This document shows, piece by piece, positions 34,431-43,697 of a stretch of DNA of 64,000 nt. The translations under genes were made by a program, and so were the position numbers. The number at the start of each line of letters is the position of its first letter. The stretch's first letter is position 1. The stretch lies in NCBI RefSeq assembly GCF_001431205.1, contig NZ_LGPC01000004.1:111766-175765 (forward strand), given 5' to 3'. The notes under the pieces were generated by a model. That model was not told where the DNA came from. It searched no databases and saw nothing but the letters and a program-made list of their open reading frames with translations. This DNA is from Staphylococcus sp. NAM3COL9. Lineage in GTDB: Bacteria > Bacillota > Bacilli > Staphylococcales > Staphylococcaceae.

Positions 34431-35760
34431 AGAGTTAATCAAATCCATCATCCTATACCTTTTAGTATTAATGAGTGTTGTTTTGACATATATGACGTGG
34501 AACTTCTCGCCAGACTTAGTGAGTGTAGATCAACAAGATAGTAGTGATAAAGATGCTAAAGCAAATACGGTAGGCAAACCGCTCGACCAAGGCATGAGTA
34601 AAGTCGTTGCCCCATATCAAATCATTCACTCCAATGGCGAAGATACAAAAGGTATGGAAGCTACACGTAACAACGCCACAGAGGCCATCAGTCCATTGAA
34701 AAACCAGCGTGTACTACATGCTGAACAAATGCATAGTAATCATAATTTGATTATTCCAGACTTAAGCAACGAATTTTTAGTGTTGGATTTCAGTTATGAC
34801 ATGCCACTATCAACCTATTTAGGCCAAGCATTGAATATCGATGCGAAAGTACCGGATAATTTTAAATTCGACCGTTTATTAATTGATGACAATAAAGATG
34901 GCAAAGTAAAACTCTATGCGGTCAGTAAAGATCGTCATAATGTCGTTCGTATGACAACGACAGCGAAGATAAGTTCATTTGCTAAAAAAATAAAAGAACA
35001 ACAGAAAAATATGCAGCCGTATACAGAGATTATTACGAATAAAGATACCATCGATAAGGCAACGCATATCTTTGCACCTAAGGCACCTAAAGGTCTGAAA
35101 TCATACCACACGATTTACAACCGCATCAGTGTTGATACGATGAATTCCATACTCTTCAATGACTCTGTCGTTGTACGTAGCACGAAAAGTGGTACAACGA
35201 CATACAATAATAATACGGGTGTCGCTAACTACAGTGAAGATAATGAAAAATATCGTTATACAAACCTTTCAGAAGATGAGAATCGTTCAACAAATATGCA
35301 AGACAGTATTCCAAGTACTTATGATTACATCAACAATCATGGTGGCTTTACAGACGACTACAGACTGTTCAGCACAGATAATAAAGGCGGCGAACTGACA
35401 TATCAAATGTTCTTGAACGGCCGACCAACCTTCAATGATGATGACTTGAATAATATTAAAGTTTCATGGGGCGATAAAGGCGTCTTCAGTTATGCACGTG
35501 CATTGTTAAAATCTAACGTCACGATAGATAGCGGCGAAGATGAAATAGATTTGCCAGGTGCTGAAACAGTACGTTCAGAACTGGCAAACAACCCAGCAAT
35601 CGACTTTGAAGAAGTAACGAATATGACGATTGGTTACAACATGGAACACAAAGATGACGGTAGCGACATCGAAATTCAACGTAATAGTGAATTCAAACCA
35701 CAATGGTATGTAGAGTATAAAGGCGAGTGGCATGCATACAATGATGGGGGGCTAGAATAA
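34420..35760 (+). CDS. walH: WalK regulator WalH (YycH)
   Basis: WalH is a membrane-anchored extracellular protein that modulates WalK together with WalI. The product from ATG 34420 ([10 protein letters not shown]) has 446 residues: one N-terminal membrane helix and a large extracytoplasmic part. An in-frame ATG at 34408 is also possible. The gene overlaps the walK end and abuts walI. In S. aureus WalH and WalI activate, whereas in Bacillus they inhibit, WalK. Confidence 0.92.
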   Translation: MRSKELIKSIILYLLVLMSVVLTYMTWNFSPDLVSVDQQDSSDKDAKANTVGKPLDQGMSKVVAPYQIIHSNGEDTKGMEATRNNATEAISPLKNQRVLHAEQMHSNHNLIIPDLSNEFLVLDFSYDMPLSTYLGQALNIDAKVPDNFKFDRLLIDDNKDGKVKLYAVSKDRHNVVRMTTTAKISSFAKKIKEQQKNMQPYTEIITNKDTIDKATHIFAPKAPKGLKSYHTIYNRISVDTMNSILFNDSVVVRSTKSGTTTYNNNTGVANYSEDNEKYRYTNLSEDENRSTNMQDSIPSTYDYINNHGGFTDDYRLFSTDNKGGELTYQMFLNGRPTFNDDDLNNIKVSWGDKGVFSYARALLKSNVTIDSGEDEIDLPGAETVRSELANNPAIDFEEVTNMTIGYNMEHKDDGSDIEIQRNSEFKPQWYVEYKGEWHAYNDGGLE

Positions 35761-36540
35761 ATGAACTGGAAACGCGCAAAAACATTATTTATTATAGTAT
35801 TTATTCTAGTCAACATCAGCCTGATTATTATTTATGTGGATAAAGTAAACAAATCACAAATTAATGATAGTGAAGATGAAAATGCAGTGGATTTTAAACA
35901 AGAAGAAATTAAAATTCCAGAAAATCTCCCAAGTGTAAATGGTTTGAAAATGCAATTACTGACAGCGAGATCAAATGACTTCTCATCTTATGCGAAGACA
36001 CGACCAAGTATTACAAGCGAGTCTTCAGGCACAATGGCCAAGGGCGATATTAGCAATTCGATTAATATCAGTAATGACCAATTTACCGACCTTAAATCGT
36101 ATGTCAAAGGCAGCGTGTATAAAGGTGAAGATTATGAAATGAGTCATATTGATGATGAAAAGGTTACATTTGAACAGACATATAACGACTATCCAATTAT
36201 GAATAATAGTAAAGCGAGACTGCAATTCAATATTAAAAATGGTAAATCTTCAAGTTATGAACAAACTGCTATGAAATCGATCGAGCCTTCAGAAGGTACG
36301 AATAACGATGAAAAGCAAGTGAATACAGCGCGAAGTGCTATCGAAGACCTTTACTATAATCGTTATCTTAAATGTAACGATGAAGTAACTAATGCAAGAC
36401 TAGGCTACTATACTGTCGTTAAAGAACCGAACGTTCAAGTGCTAGAAGCTAATTGGGAAATCAAAGTAAAACACGGTGACAAGATTAAAACATATTATGT
36501 AGAAGCCGTAGCAGACAGTCCGAAAATTATTGAAGAATAA
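35761..36540 (+). CDS. walI: WalK regulator WalI (YycI)
   Basis: A 259-residue protein with one N-terminal membrane helix (about residues 7-25) and an extracytoplasmic YycI domain, the partner of WalH. Its ATG follows the walH stop with no gap, so translation is coupled. A DnaA-box-like site begins 14 bases after its stop. Confidence 0.92.
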   Translation: MNWKRAKTLFIIVFILVNISLIIIYVDKVNKSQINDSEDENAVDFKQEEIKIPENLPSVNGLKMQLLTARSNDFSSYAKTRPSITSESSGTMAKGDISNSINISNDQFTDLKSYVKGSVYKGEDYEMSHIDDEKVTFEQTYNDYPIMNNSKARLQFNIKNGKSSSYEQTAMKSIEPSEGTNNDEKQVNTARSAIEDLYYNRYLKCNDEVTNARLGYYTVVKEPNVQVLEANWEIKVKHGDKIKTYYVEAVADSPKIIEE

Positions 36541-36581
36541 TCTTGTGGGTAACTGTGGATAAGTTGAGAATGAATTATCAC

Positions 36582-36627
36582 GGGAGCGGGACAGAAATCA
36601 AAATTAGATTTCTATTCTGCTCTCTTT
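36582..36627. repeat. intergenic hairpin repeat, copy 1
   Basis: An imperfect inverted repeat: GGGAGCGGGACAGAAATC pairs with gatttctattctgctctc. A similar element recurs 200 bases further on. Elements of the type gggacagaaat...atttctgtccca are widespread between staphylococcal genes; function unknown, possibly transcription termination. Confidence 0.65.
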
Positions 36628-36723
36628 CTATTTAAAATTTACCAATTTTGAAAGTGCATGCTTGCCTGGGATATGGCACTGTCAAATAAATAACGTCTCA
36701 GTTTTTATTGTTATATTGGCAAT

Positions 36724-36777
36724 AGATGACTGAATTGAAAATGCGCTTATACTAAGCTTTTTCAGTTCTAGTCATCT
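36724..36777. repeat. long imperfect inverted repeat in the walI-walJ gap
   Basis: agatgactgaattgaaaa pairs with ttttcagttctagtcatct except for a bulge and a wobble, enclosing a 16-base loop. It lies between the two hairpin repeats of the same gap and could belong to a structured RNA. No gene is seen in 36541-37147. Confidence 0.45.
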
Positions 36778-36784
36778 TTGCCGA

Positions 36785-36836
36785 GGTGGGACAACGAAAT
36801 CTTATTAGAAAAATTAGATTTCTGTTCCACTCCCAT
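36785..36836. repeat. intergenic hairpin repeat, copy 2
   Basis: ggtgggacaacgaaatc and gatttctgttccactccc form an imperfect stem around an A/T loop. It resembles copy 1 at 36582 in both arms (gggaca...gaaatc / gatttct.ttc), so both belong to the same dispersed family. Confidence 0.7.
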
Positions 36837-37147
36837 ATTATTCCACTAGGCGTCAGCCCTTTTCAAAATCGGTAGAAGTATATGTAACGATATAAAAAAT
36901 ATTTGGGTATTGTACACATCGATACAAGGGAATAAACAATTTGGACATGCGGAAACTTAAAAGTATGTTAAAATTAAATACTGTTAATGAGAGTTATTGA
37001 AGAAGTATGAAATAGTTCGAAAGAGTTTCATATTCTCAAAAACTTAGAGAAATTACTTTATTATAATAAATAATTAGACAGAGGGCATATTGATGGCACA
37101 TAAACCGGAGACTGCCCCATCGTAATATAAGCAATAGATTAGAAAGG

Positions 37148-37948
37148 GTGAATCGCTTGATACGTATGAGCGCATTGGCGAGTGGCAGTACAGGGAATGC
37201 CACTTATGTGGAAAGTGATAAAGGTAGTATACTTGTCGACGCGGGTTTGACAGGTAAGAAAATGGAAGAGCTGTTTGGACAAATAGACAAACAAATTAAA
37301 GATTTAAACGGGATTTTAGTTACACATGAACATACAGATCATATTAAAGGTCTAGGCGTGTTAGCACGTAAATATGGTTTGCCGATTTATGCGAATGAGA
37401 AGACATGGACAGCTATTGAAAAGAAAGATAGTAAGATATCAATGGATCAGAAATTCATTTTTAATCCATATGAGACAAAATCAATTGCAGGATTTGATAT
37501 CGAATCGTTTAATGTTTCTCATGATGCGATAGATCCACAATTCTACATTTTCCATAATGATTATAAGAAATTCACAATTTTAACAGATACAGGTTACGTT
37601 TCAGACCGCATGAAAGGCATGATCCAAGGTAGTGATGCGTTTATTTTTGAAAGTAATCACGATGTGGATATGTTACGCATGTGCGGTTATCCTTGGAAGA
37701 CAAAACAACGTATACTTAGTGATATGGGACACGTTTCAAACGAAGATGCAGGCTTAGCAATGACAGACGTTATTACAGGCAGCACAAAACGCATTTACCT
37801 GTCTCATTTATCACAAGACAACAACATGAAAGACTTGGCGCGCATGAGCGTTGGACAAGTCCTCAACGAACACGATATCGACACAAACAAAGAAGTATTG
37901 TTATGCGATACTGATAAAGCCAAAGCAACCCCGATATATACATTATAG
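37148..37948 (+). CDS. walJ: MBL-fold metallohydrolase WalJ (YycJ)
   Basis: A 266-residue metallo-beta-lactamase-fold protein with the metal motif [10 protein letters not shown] near residue 60 and an early ASGSTGN. Such proteins resemble 5'-to-3' exonucleases; YycJ has been linked to mismatch repair and coordination of division with replication. The GTG at 37148 aligns with the S. aureus start but touches the purine-rich ribosome site; a TTG at 37157 has better spacing. A 607-base gap to walI may separate it from the walRKHI transcript. Confidence 0.93.
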   Translation: MNRLIRMSALASGSTGNATYVESDKGSILVDAGLTGKKMEELFGQIDKQIKDLNGILVTHEHTDHIKGLGVLARKYGLPIYANEKTWTAIEKKDSKISMDQKFIFNPYETKSIAGFDIESFNVSHDAIDPQFYIFHNDYKKFTILTDTGYVSDRMKGMIQGSDAFIFESNHDVDMLRMCGYPWKTKQRILSDMGHVSNEDAGLAMTDVITGSTKRIYLSHLSQDNNMKDLARMSVGQVLNEHDIDTNKEVLLCDTDKAKATPIYTL

Positions 37949-37982
37949 AGAATCTAAACTTCAAAGAAGTTTAAATTCTCTC
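37949..37982 (+). terminator. hairpin after walJ
   Basis: gagaatctaaacttc and gaagtttaaattctc pair with one mismatch around a three-base loop, immediately after the walJ stop. There is no long T run, so termination strength is uncertain. Confidence 0.6.
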
Positions 37983-38086
37983 AATGCGACAGCCCTAGCT
38001 GTTGTAATCCGCAATTCTACATTAAGCATGTGTATGGATATTTAATGCAGTAGTGGAGTTGATCAACAAATACTTAATTCAAATCA

Positions 38087-38120
38087 ACCGATATCTCATT
38101 AGGAGGTATCGGTTTTTTAT
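38087..38120 (+). terminator. intrinsic terminator in the walJ-rlmH gap
   Basis: aaccgata and tatcggtt are joined by a loop that can extend the stem, and six T follow. Confidence 0.7.
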
Positions 38121-38358
38121 ATTTTTCTAGCATACATATAAGTTAAAATACATTTAATGAGAGAATCTTTATAGGAAAATTTACCCAATAAAAGAAGGAA
38201 TATATGGGCATACAACCCTAGGTCTTAACTGAAAATTGCAATATGCAATTGACGGATAATTATAACAATTTATGGAATCGGTATGTAGTAAGGAATAAGC
38301 AAAGATAGTATGAAGATAATGTAAACCCTGTGAATAAGTATGTAAGACAACCTCGAAC

Positions 38359-38557
38359 TTATCCACGGAATTATACATAGTTATCCAGAGGTGTGCACAA
38401 TTCACAGGGAAATACCCACATTGTACACAGACTTATCCACAAAATAACAAGTTATTCACTTCTTTTGTGTAAAAATCGTAAACATTATTAAAAAATAGTA
38501 TGCATTCCTGTTATAATAAGAGGGAATAGTGTGAATAAGTGTATAACTTGTGGATAA
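38359..38557. other. DnaA-box cluster upstream of rlmH
   Basis: Within 200 bases stand TTATCCACG (38359-38367), TTATCCAGA (38381-38389), TTATCCACA (38433-38441), TTATTCACT (38452-38460), and on the minus strand TTATTCACA (38530-38538) and TTATCCACA (38549-38557). Another minus-strand TTATCCACA is at 36554-36562. The density is like that of oriC, but about 33 kb from it. It may regulate rlmH or titrate DnaA. I saw no DnaA-trio here. Confidence 0.75.
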
Positions 38558-38600
38558 GTCTAACAACTATCAACGACTATATAATTTTTGGAGGATAACT

Positions 38601-39080
38601 ATGAAGATTACGATACTCACAGTAGGTAAACTAAAAGAGAAATACTGGAAACAAGCAATAGCAGAATATGAGAAGAGACTTAGTGCATATTCTAAAATAG
38701 AAATCATTGAAGTGCCTGATGAAAAAGCACCCGAAAATATGAGTGACAAAGAGATAGAGCAAGTTAAGGAGAAAGAAGGCCAACGCCTGTTAGCAAAAGT
38801 GAAACCACAATCCACAGTCATTACTTTAGAGATTAAAGGTAATATGCTGACATCAGAAGGATTAGCAAAAGAAATAGAAAGCCGCATGACACGTGGCCAA
38901 AGCGACTTTACGTTTATAATCGGCGGATCAAACGGCCTACACAAAGAGGTTTTAGACCGTAGCAACTATGCCCTGTCATTCAGTAAAATGACTTTTCCAC
39001 ACCAAATGATGCGTGTCATCTTAATCGAGCAAGTCTACCGCGCGTTTAAGATAATGAGGGGAGAAGCTTATCATAAGTGA
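38601..39080 (+). CDS. rlmH: 23S rRNA pseudouridine-1915 N3-methyltransferase RlmH (orfX)
   Basis: A SPOUT-class methyltransferase acting on the 70S ribosome. The 159-residue product starts at ATG 38601 behind GGAGG ([16 protein letters not shown]); the upstream open frame only crosses the leader. The SAM-binding knot shows FIIGGSNGL and ends in the family tail [14 protein letters not shown]. The 3' end is the SCC integration site. It marks the border between conserved core and the accessory hotspot. Confidence 0.97.
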   Translation: MKITILTVGKLKEKYWKQAIAEYEKRLSAYSKIEIIEVPDEKAPENMSDKEIEQVKEKEGQRLLAKVKPQSTVITLEIKGNMLTSEGLAKEIESRMTRGQSDFTFIIGGSNGLHKEVLDRSNYALSFSKMTFPHQMMRVILIEQVYRAFKIMRGEAYHK

Positions 39081-39088
39081 TGCGGTTT
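39063..39088 (+). other. SCC attachment site (attB-like) at the 3' end of rlmH
   Basis: gaagcttatcataagtga, then tgcggtttt, matches the attachment core used by Ccr recombinases in staphylococcal orfX. I found no second copy of this core downstream in the window and no ccr genes, so the site looks unoccupied, or any right end lies outside. Confidence 0.85.
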
Positions 39089-39205
39089 TCAAAAATAAAA
39101 TTACATATTCACTTTATGAAGTAGGGTGAGATTACTAATTAAGGAATAGTAATAACTATGGATACTTCATATTTATTGAAAAATAAAGTGAGAATGTAAT
39201 AGGGA

Positions 39206-39481
39206 GTGATGGAGCAAAAAATGGAATTTGCAAATAAAGAATACTTTGATTTATATTATCGATTGGATCCTAAGTCAACAGGTAATGGATATGCAATTGA
39301 AGCTATGGTAAAGATTTTAAATAGGTTACACTATGAAATAGACAATATTTTACCTTTTGTAATAAGAACCGATAAAAATAACTCAGCTTCTATAAATTTA
39401 GTTCATAAATTAGTATTTCAAAGGGATACTAATTTTGATGATTTTACAGATGAAGGAGACGTCTTCTTTTTAAAAATCTAA
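39206..39481 (+). pseudogene. GNAT acetyltransferase, C-terminal fragment
   Basis: The 91-residue reading frame shows the acetyl-CoA-binding part of a RimJ/RimL-type GNAT protein (YYRLDPKSTGNGYAIEAM, then NxxSxxLVxKLxF) but lacks roughly the first half of a normal 170-residue protein. A purine-rich stretch precedes the first codons, so a short product may be made, but it is unlikely to be active. It is the first gene after the orfX att site, and truncation there fits past insertion and deletion events. Confidence 0.7.
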
Positions 39482-39518
39482 CTTAATGACTAAAATATAA
39501 TAATTCACATCAAATTTT

Positions 39519-39575
39519 AAAACGTTCTTGATTAAGATGAAATTTGAAACAATCAAGAGACTCCATATTCAATAA
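39519..39575 (+). repeat. hotspot repeat, copy 1 (truncated)
   Basis: It has the leader AAAACGTTCTTGATTAAGA..GAAATTTGAAACAATCAAGAGACTCC of the dispersed element but lacks the right hairpin arm. It follows the GNAT fragment. Confidence 0.7.
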
Positions 39576-39709
39576 ATTTCGGAATTTTATAAGTTGAATA
39601 TGTATTGAAAGTAAATAACTTAGCAAAGTTATTTAGTATAATAATTAAATATATCATAAGACCGTCATATAAAGTGTTTACTACAATAATAATATAAGGA
39701 GATTTTAAA

Positions 39710-40168
39710 ATGAATAAAGTGAAAGAACTATTATATCGGATGAGACGTGTGCAAGATAGAATAATCTGGCTTAATAAACCTATAATGGAAAAAGAACTAA
39801 ACGGATATACCTCATCAGAAGTTCATTGTTTAGAATCTATCAAAAATATTAAAAATCCTAATGTAAAAAAAATAGCTGATGATTTATTCATGACTAGGGG
39901 AGCGATTAGTAAGTTAACTAAAAAATTGTTAAAAAAAAATGCGATTGAAAGTTACAAAAAAATTGAAAATAAAAAAGAAATTTACTTTTTGTTAACTGAC
40001 GAAGGGGAAAAAATATATTTAAAACATTTAAAATTACATCACAACTTTTTCCTTAGAGACAAGCCCTTTTTCGATGAAATAACTAATGAAGAATTTGATA
40101 TATTGATTACTTTTTTTGAAAGATACAGTAAATATTTAGAACAAGAAATAAATAAAAATAGTAAATAA
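39710..40168 (+). CDS. MarR-family transcriptional regulator
   Basis: A 152-residue MarR protein: helix-turn-helix VKKIADDLFMTRGAISKLTKK, then the wing around ENKKEIYFLLT. Shine-Dalgarno AAGGAG. The gene is followed by a DHA2 exporter whose promoter contains a palindrome that this protein is likely to bind. The codon use is more AT-rich than that of the core genes. Confidence 0.87.
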   Translation: MNKVKELLYRMRRVQDRIIWLNKPIMEKELNGYTSSEVHCLESIKNIKNPNVKKIADDLFMTRGAISKLTKKLLKKNAIESYKKIENKKEIYFLLTDEGEKIYLKHLKLHHNFFLRDKPFFDEITNEEFDILITFFERYSKYLEQEINKNSK

Positions 40169-40207
40169 ATGGAAAAGATAAGTATAAAACCCATATCTTT
40201 TCCATTT
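40167..40207 (+). terminator. terminator after the MarR gene
   Basis: aaatggaaaagata and tatcttttccattt form a perfect 14-base stem overlapping the marR stop codon. The exporter downstream therefore depends on its own promoter. Confidence 0.8.
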
Positions 40208-40224
40208 ATTTACCTGTTTTTATG

Positions 40225-40268
40225 TTGACAAGGAAACAATAAATGCAATATAATGTTTCCTGGGAAAC
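40225..40268 (+). promoter_or_regulatory. exporter promoter with MarR-type operator
   Basis: TTGACA (40225-40230), an 18-base spacer and TATAAT (40249-40254) are directly followed by the palindrome GTTTCCTGGGAAAC (40255-40268). An extra GGAAACA lies in the spacer and pairs with the first half of that palindrome. A regulator bound here would cover the transcription start. The nearest candidate is the MarR protein just upstream. Confidence 0.8.
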
Positions 40269-40287
40269 GAAAAAGGAGCGAGTTTAA

Positions 40288-41700
40288 ATGACAGAAAAAC
40301 AGTTGAATAGCATTCCTAAAAGTACGATGTTAGCTGCATGGGCAATTGCTTTAGGAGCAATTGCACCTATGCTAGATTCAACAATGATTAATATTGCAAT
40401 TGGTGATTTAACTCAATACTTTAACGTACCGTTGAATTTAATCCAATGGGGTGTGACTGGTTATATTTTAGCAATGGCAATTGCTGTACCTTTTTCAGGA
40501 TGGTTAATGGACAATTTTGATGGGAAAAATGTTTATATAGCTTCAGTTTTACTTTTTGGGATAATATCCTTATTTACAGGAATGAGCAATATAGTTTCAT
40601 TATTTATTTTATTTAGAGTATTACAGGGGTTTACTGCTGGGATTATTACTACACTTATGACAACGCTATTAGTAAAAATAGCTGGCCAAGATAAAGTTGG
40701 TCGTGTTATAGCAATAGTGAGCATACCTATGATTTTAGGACCTATACTTGGTCCTGTTTTTGGTGGATTTATTATCCATTTCACTTCTTGGAAATGGATA
40801 TTTTTTATTAACATTTTTATTATGGTAATTATTATTCCAATTATGATTAAAAATTTACCTTCATTTTCGCCTTTTAATAAAGGACGAAAATTAGATTGGT
40901 TTGGTATTGCTAATTTATCTTTAATCAGCGTTACGTTCATATATGGTATTACTAAAATTACTAATAACGCTAAACTCATGAATAAAGAATTTATTTTTAC
41001 ACTAATTCTTGGAATTCTATTAATTGCTATATATATATATTATAATCGTAAAAAAAATTATCAAACTGTACTACCTACTAATTTGTTTAAAAATAGAAAT
41101 TTTGCAGCATCAAGTAGTGGCTTGTTCTTAGCCAACTTAGCTATTATGGGGCCTATGATTATTTTACCCTTATTTTTTCAACAATTTAAAGATTTTAATA
41201 CTATAGGAGCTGCTATAGCATTAATACCTCAAGGCATAGGCATGTTAGTAGCACGTCCTATGATTGGTAAATTAACTGATGAATATGGAGCAAAAAAAAT
41301 TATTTTTATTAGTTTAATAATATCTTTAATTGGTTCTTTTCCATTAATTTTCATTACAGGACATACTTCTATAATCGTTATTAGCATAATTTTATTTATA
41401 AGAGGCATAGGTGTTGGTGGAGTTTTATTACCATTGACTACAAGCACATACGTTGGTTTGAAAGAAGAACAACTCCCTCAGGCTGGAATTACTATAAATA
41501 TTGTTGAAAGTATTGGATCAAGTTTTGGTTCAGCAATAATTGCTACTGTGGTTGCTACAATGATAAAAAGTCCATTTGTCTCTTCAAATAATATAGTGAG
41601 AGCTTATCAAGTTGGATTTTTAGTACCAGTTATTATATTTATATTATTATTTATATGTTGGAATTATTTGTATTCAAATAAAGAAATAAATCAAAGATAA
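40288..41700 (+). CDS. DHA2-family MFS drug exporter
   Basis: A 470-residue, 14-helix proton antiporter. It has the DHA2 signature LDSTMINIAIGDL in helix 1, IQWGVTGYILAMA in helix 2 and motif C GPILGPVFGG in helix 5. It resembles the core-side exporter at 30050 in type but not closely in sequence. Shine-Dalgarno AAAGGAG. It forms a regulatory pair with the preceding MarR gene. The substrate is unknown. Confidence 0.88.
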   Translation: MTEKQLNSIPKSTMLAAWAIALGAIAPMLDSTMINIAIGDLTQYFNVPLNLIQWGVTGYILAMAIAVPFSGWLMDNFDGKNVYIASVLLFGIISLFTGMSNIVSLFILFRVLQGFTAGIITTLMTTLLVKIAGQDKVGRVIAIVSIPMILGPILGPVFGGFIIHFTSWKWIFFINIFIMVIIIPIMIKNLPSFSPFNKGRKLDWFGIANLSLISVTFIYGITKITNNAKLMNKEFIFTLILGILLIAIYIYYNRKKNYQTVLPTNLFKNRNFAASSSGLFLANLAIMGPMIILPLFFQQFKDFNTIGAAIALIPQGIGMLVARPMIGKLTDEYGAKKIIFISLIISLIGSFPLIFITGHTSIIVISIILFIRGIGVGGVLLPLTTSTYVGLKEEQLPQAGITINIVESIGSSFGSAIIATVVATMIKSPFVSSNNIVRAYQVGFLVPVIIFILLFICWNYLYSNKEINQR

Positions 41701-41785
41701 CTTGAATAGTGAGTTAAAAAGCGTTGATGCAAATGATACACCTCCATATTCTCTAAAAATCTTAATAATATATTAATAGAAAACA

Positions 41786-41821
41786 ACTCCCTCTCAATTA
41801 ATTAAGAGGGAGTTGTTTTAA
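41786..41821 (+). terminator. terminator after the MFS exporter
   Basis: aactccctctcaatt and aagagggagtt pair and are followed by a T-rich tail. Confidence 0.8.
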
Positions 41822-41926
41822 CAAACTAAAATGTTTGGAACTCATATTAATATTTATGACTTTAAAAATGATAATAATGTTTTTTTTAACGTTGAGGTTC
41901 TTCTATTGCCACACCTTGTGCAATAT

Positions 41927-42027
41927 ACGTTCCTTATTAAGACAAAATTTAATTATGAAACGATTCAGAGACTCTTTATTAAAAAAGAGTCCCTTTTAAT
42001 ATGTCTTTTGGTAATGATCGATTATAC
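41927..42027 (+). repeat. hotspot repeat, copy 2
   Basis: It carries ACGTTCCTTATTAAGACAAA, ATTATGAAACGATTCAGAG, the hairpin GAGACTCTTT...AAAGAGTCCC and the tail TTTTAATATG...GGTAATGATCGATTAT. An apparent 68-residue reading frame over this repeat has no ribosome-binding site and is not a gene. Confidence 0.85.
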
Positions 42028-42485
42028 CAATTATTGAAACCTAATCATGATATTTATCACTTGAAGTTAAACTTTGTGTAATTATTTTTAGGTTATATAT
42101 TAAGTAACTCAAGTACGTGGCTCTACTTCTTCTTTTTAGCAATTTCCTCAGAATAAATAGGTTGTTTGTAGATTGGAGTATTACTTTTGAGGATACTGTT
42201 TCCATCAGTCATTTATCTACATGTGATTCTCCAAATAAAATGGGTGGTTTGTTTGTATGAATAAACCAAGGTGAACAATTAATATGCCTCTTCCTTTATA
42301 AGTAAGTACACTCAGAAAATTAATAATAATATTTTCAAAGATTCAATATTATTATTAATGCAACCTTTCAAAACCACTTTTCCTTTTATAATATCAAATT
42401 CTCAGTTTAACGAAAACTCCAAAACCATTGCTAACTTAATCAAATTTTGATTAACTGGATGTTAAAGCTTTTTCGGGGGGATAAA
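42028..42485. other. noncoding stretch before the SEDS gene
   Basis: About 450 AT-rich bases with no supportable reading frame. The only useful element seen is the strong GGGGGG Shine-Dalgarno at its end. Confidence 0.4.
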
Positions 42486-43661
42486 ATGGAATTATTTTTA
42501 CAGACATTAAACAGAAAGAGAAAAGAGAATGATTTTGGTTTAATTATAAGTTTTATTACATTGGGTGTATTAGGTGTGATTATGGTATACAGTGCCAGTA
42601 TGGTTCCCGCATCTAAAGGGGCGCTCACAGGAGGCAACGCTGTCATAAGTAATTATTTTATGAAAAGACAATTTGTATTTCTTATCATAGGGACTGCGAT
42701 TATTTTTACATCTTTTTTTATAAATATTAATGTGTTAAAACAAGTTAATGTACAAAAGGTTATTGTATTAGGAACGTTAACTTTATTGCTATTAACAATA
42801 ATAATTGGTAACGAAGTTAATGGTTCAAAAAACTGGATTAACCTAGGTTTTTTTAGTTTACAATCTTCTGAGTTTTTAAAGCTATCTTCTATATTTTATC
42901 TTTCTTACATAATTGATCAACGTTTATCTAGCAAACAAGATTATAAATTAAAACATTTGATGCCCCCATTGGGTATATTAGGCGTTGGATTATTTCTTGT
43001 CTTACTTCAAGGTGATTTAGGCGGAACAATATTAACGGTCGCTATCATTGCATGCATCTTACTTTACTCTGACATAAAGGGAAAGGTAAAGCTTCAAATT
43101 CTAGGAATTACTTTAATTCCTACTACAATTTATCTACTTTACACTTTGCTATTTGATGCAAAAAACATTTACAGGTTAAAACGTATTAACGTTATGCTAG
43201 ATCCATTTAAATATGAAAAGGATGACGGCTATCAGTTAACGAGTGCACTGATGTCTATAGGAAATGGCGGGTTATTTGGGAATGGTTTAGGAAATGGGGT
43301 TTCAAAATTAGGTTATTTACCTGAACCCCATACAGATTTTATCTTTACTGTTATTTCTGAAGAATTAGGATTGATAGGTGTGTTAATTGTTTTGATGATT
43401 TATGGTTTTATTTTAATGAAAGGACTTATTTATGCAAATAAAACCAATAATCATTTTTATAAACTCATTTGTATTGGTGTTGTAAGTTATTTATTTATAC
43501 AAGTTTTTGTAAATTTAGCAGGTGTCTCAGGTCTGATACCATTGACTGGGGTAACATTGCCACTATTAAGTTACGGGGGTTCTTCAATGTTAAGTGTTAG
43601 TATCGCTTTTGCTGCTTTACTAGCGGTAACAAGGAAAATTAATAAGGAGAGCATTCACTAA
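42486..43661 (+). CDS. SEDS-family peptidoglycan glycosyltransferase (FtsW/RodA-like)
   Basis: A 391-residue multi-spanning protein of the family that polymerises lipid II into glycan strands. It has NGSKNWINLGFFSLQSSEFLK, the essential Asp in the extracellular loop (PEPHTDFIFTVISEELG) and the C-terminal LPLLSYGGSSMLS signature. The ATG at 42486 is preceded by GGGGGG. Neither an ftsW nor a rodA of the core lies in this part of S. aureus, so this is probably a third, accessory SEDS protein. No class B penicillin-binding partner gene is adjacent. Confidence 0.9.
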   Translation: MELFLQTLNRKRKENDFGLIISFITLGVLGVIMVYSASMVPASKGALTGGNAVISNYFMKRQFVFLIIGTAIIFTSFFININVLKQVNVQKVIVLGTLTLLLLTIIIGNEVNGSKNWINLGFFSLQSSEFLKLSSIFYLSYIIDQRLSSKQDYKLKHLMPPLGILGVGLFLVLLQGDLGGTILTVAIIACILLYSDIKGKVKLQILGITLIPTTIYLLYTLLFDAKNIYRLKRINVMLDPFKYEKDDGYQLTSALMSIGNGGLFGNGLGNGVSKLGYLPEPHTDFIFTVISEELGLIGVLIVLMIYGFILMKGLIYANKTNNHFYKLICIGVVSYLFIQVFVNLAGVSGLIPLTGVTLPLLSYGGSSMLSVSIAFAALLAVTRKINKESIH

Positions 43662-43697
43662 CTAAACTTAATGAAAAATATTGAAAAGAGGAATATT

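Noticed and set aside
41831..42037. 68-residue open frame after the DHA2 exporter
   Set aside because: It lies across a copy of the dispersed repeat and has no ribosome-binding site.
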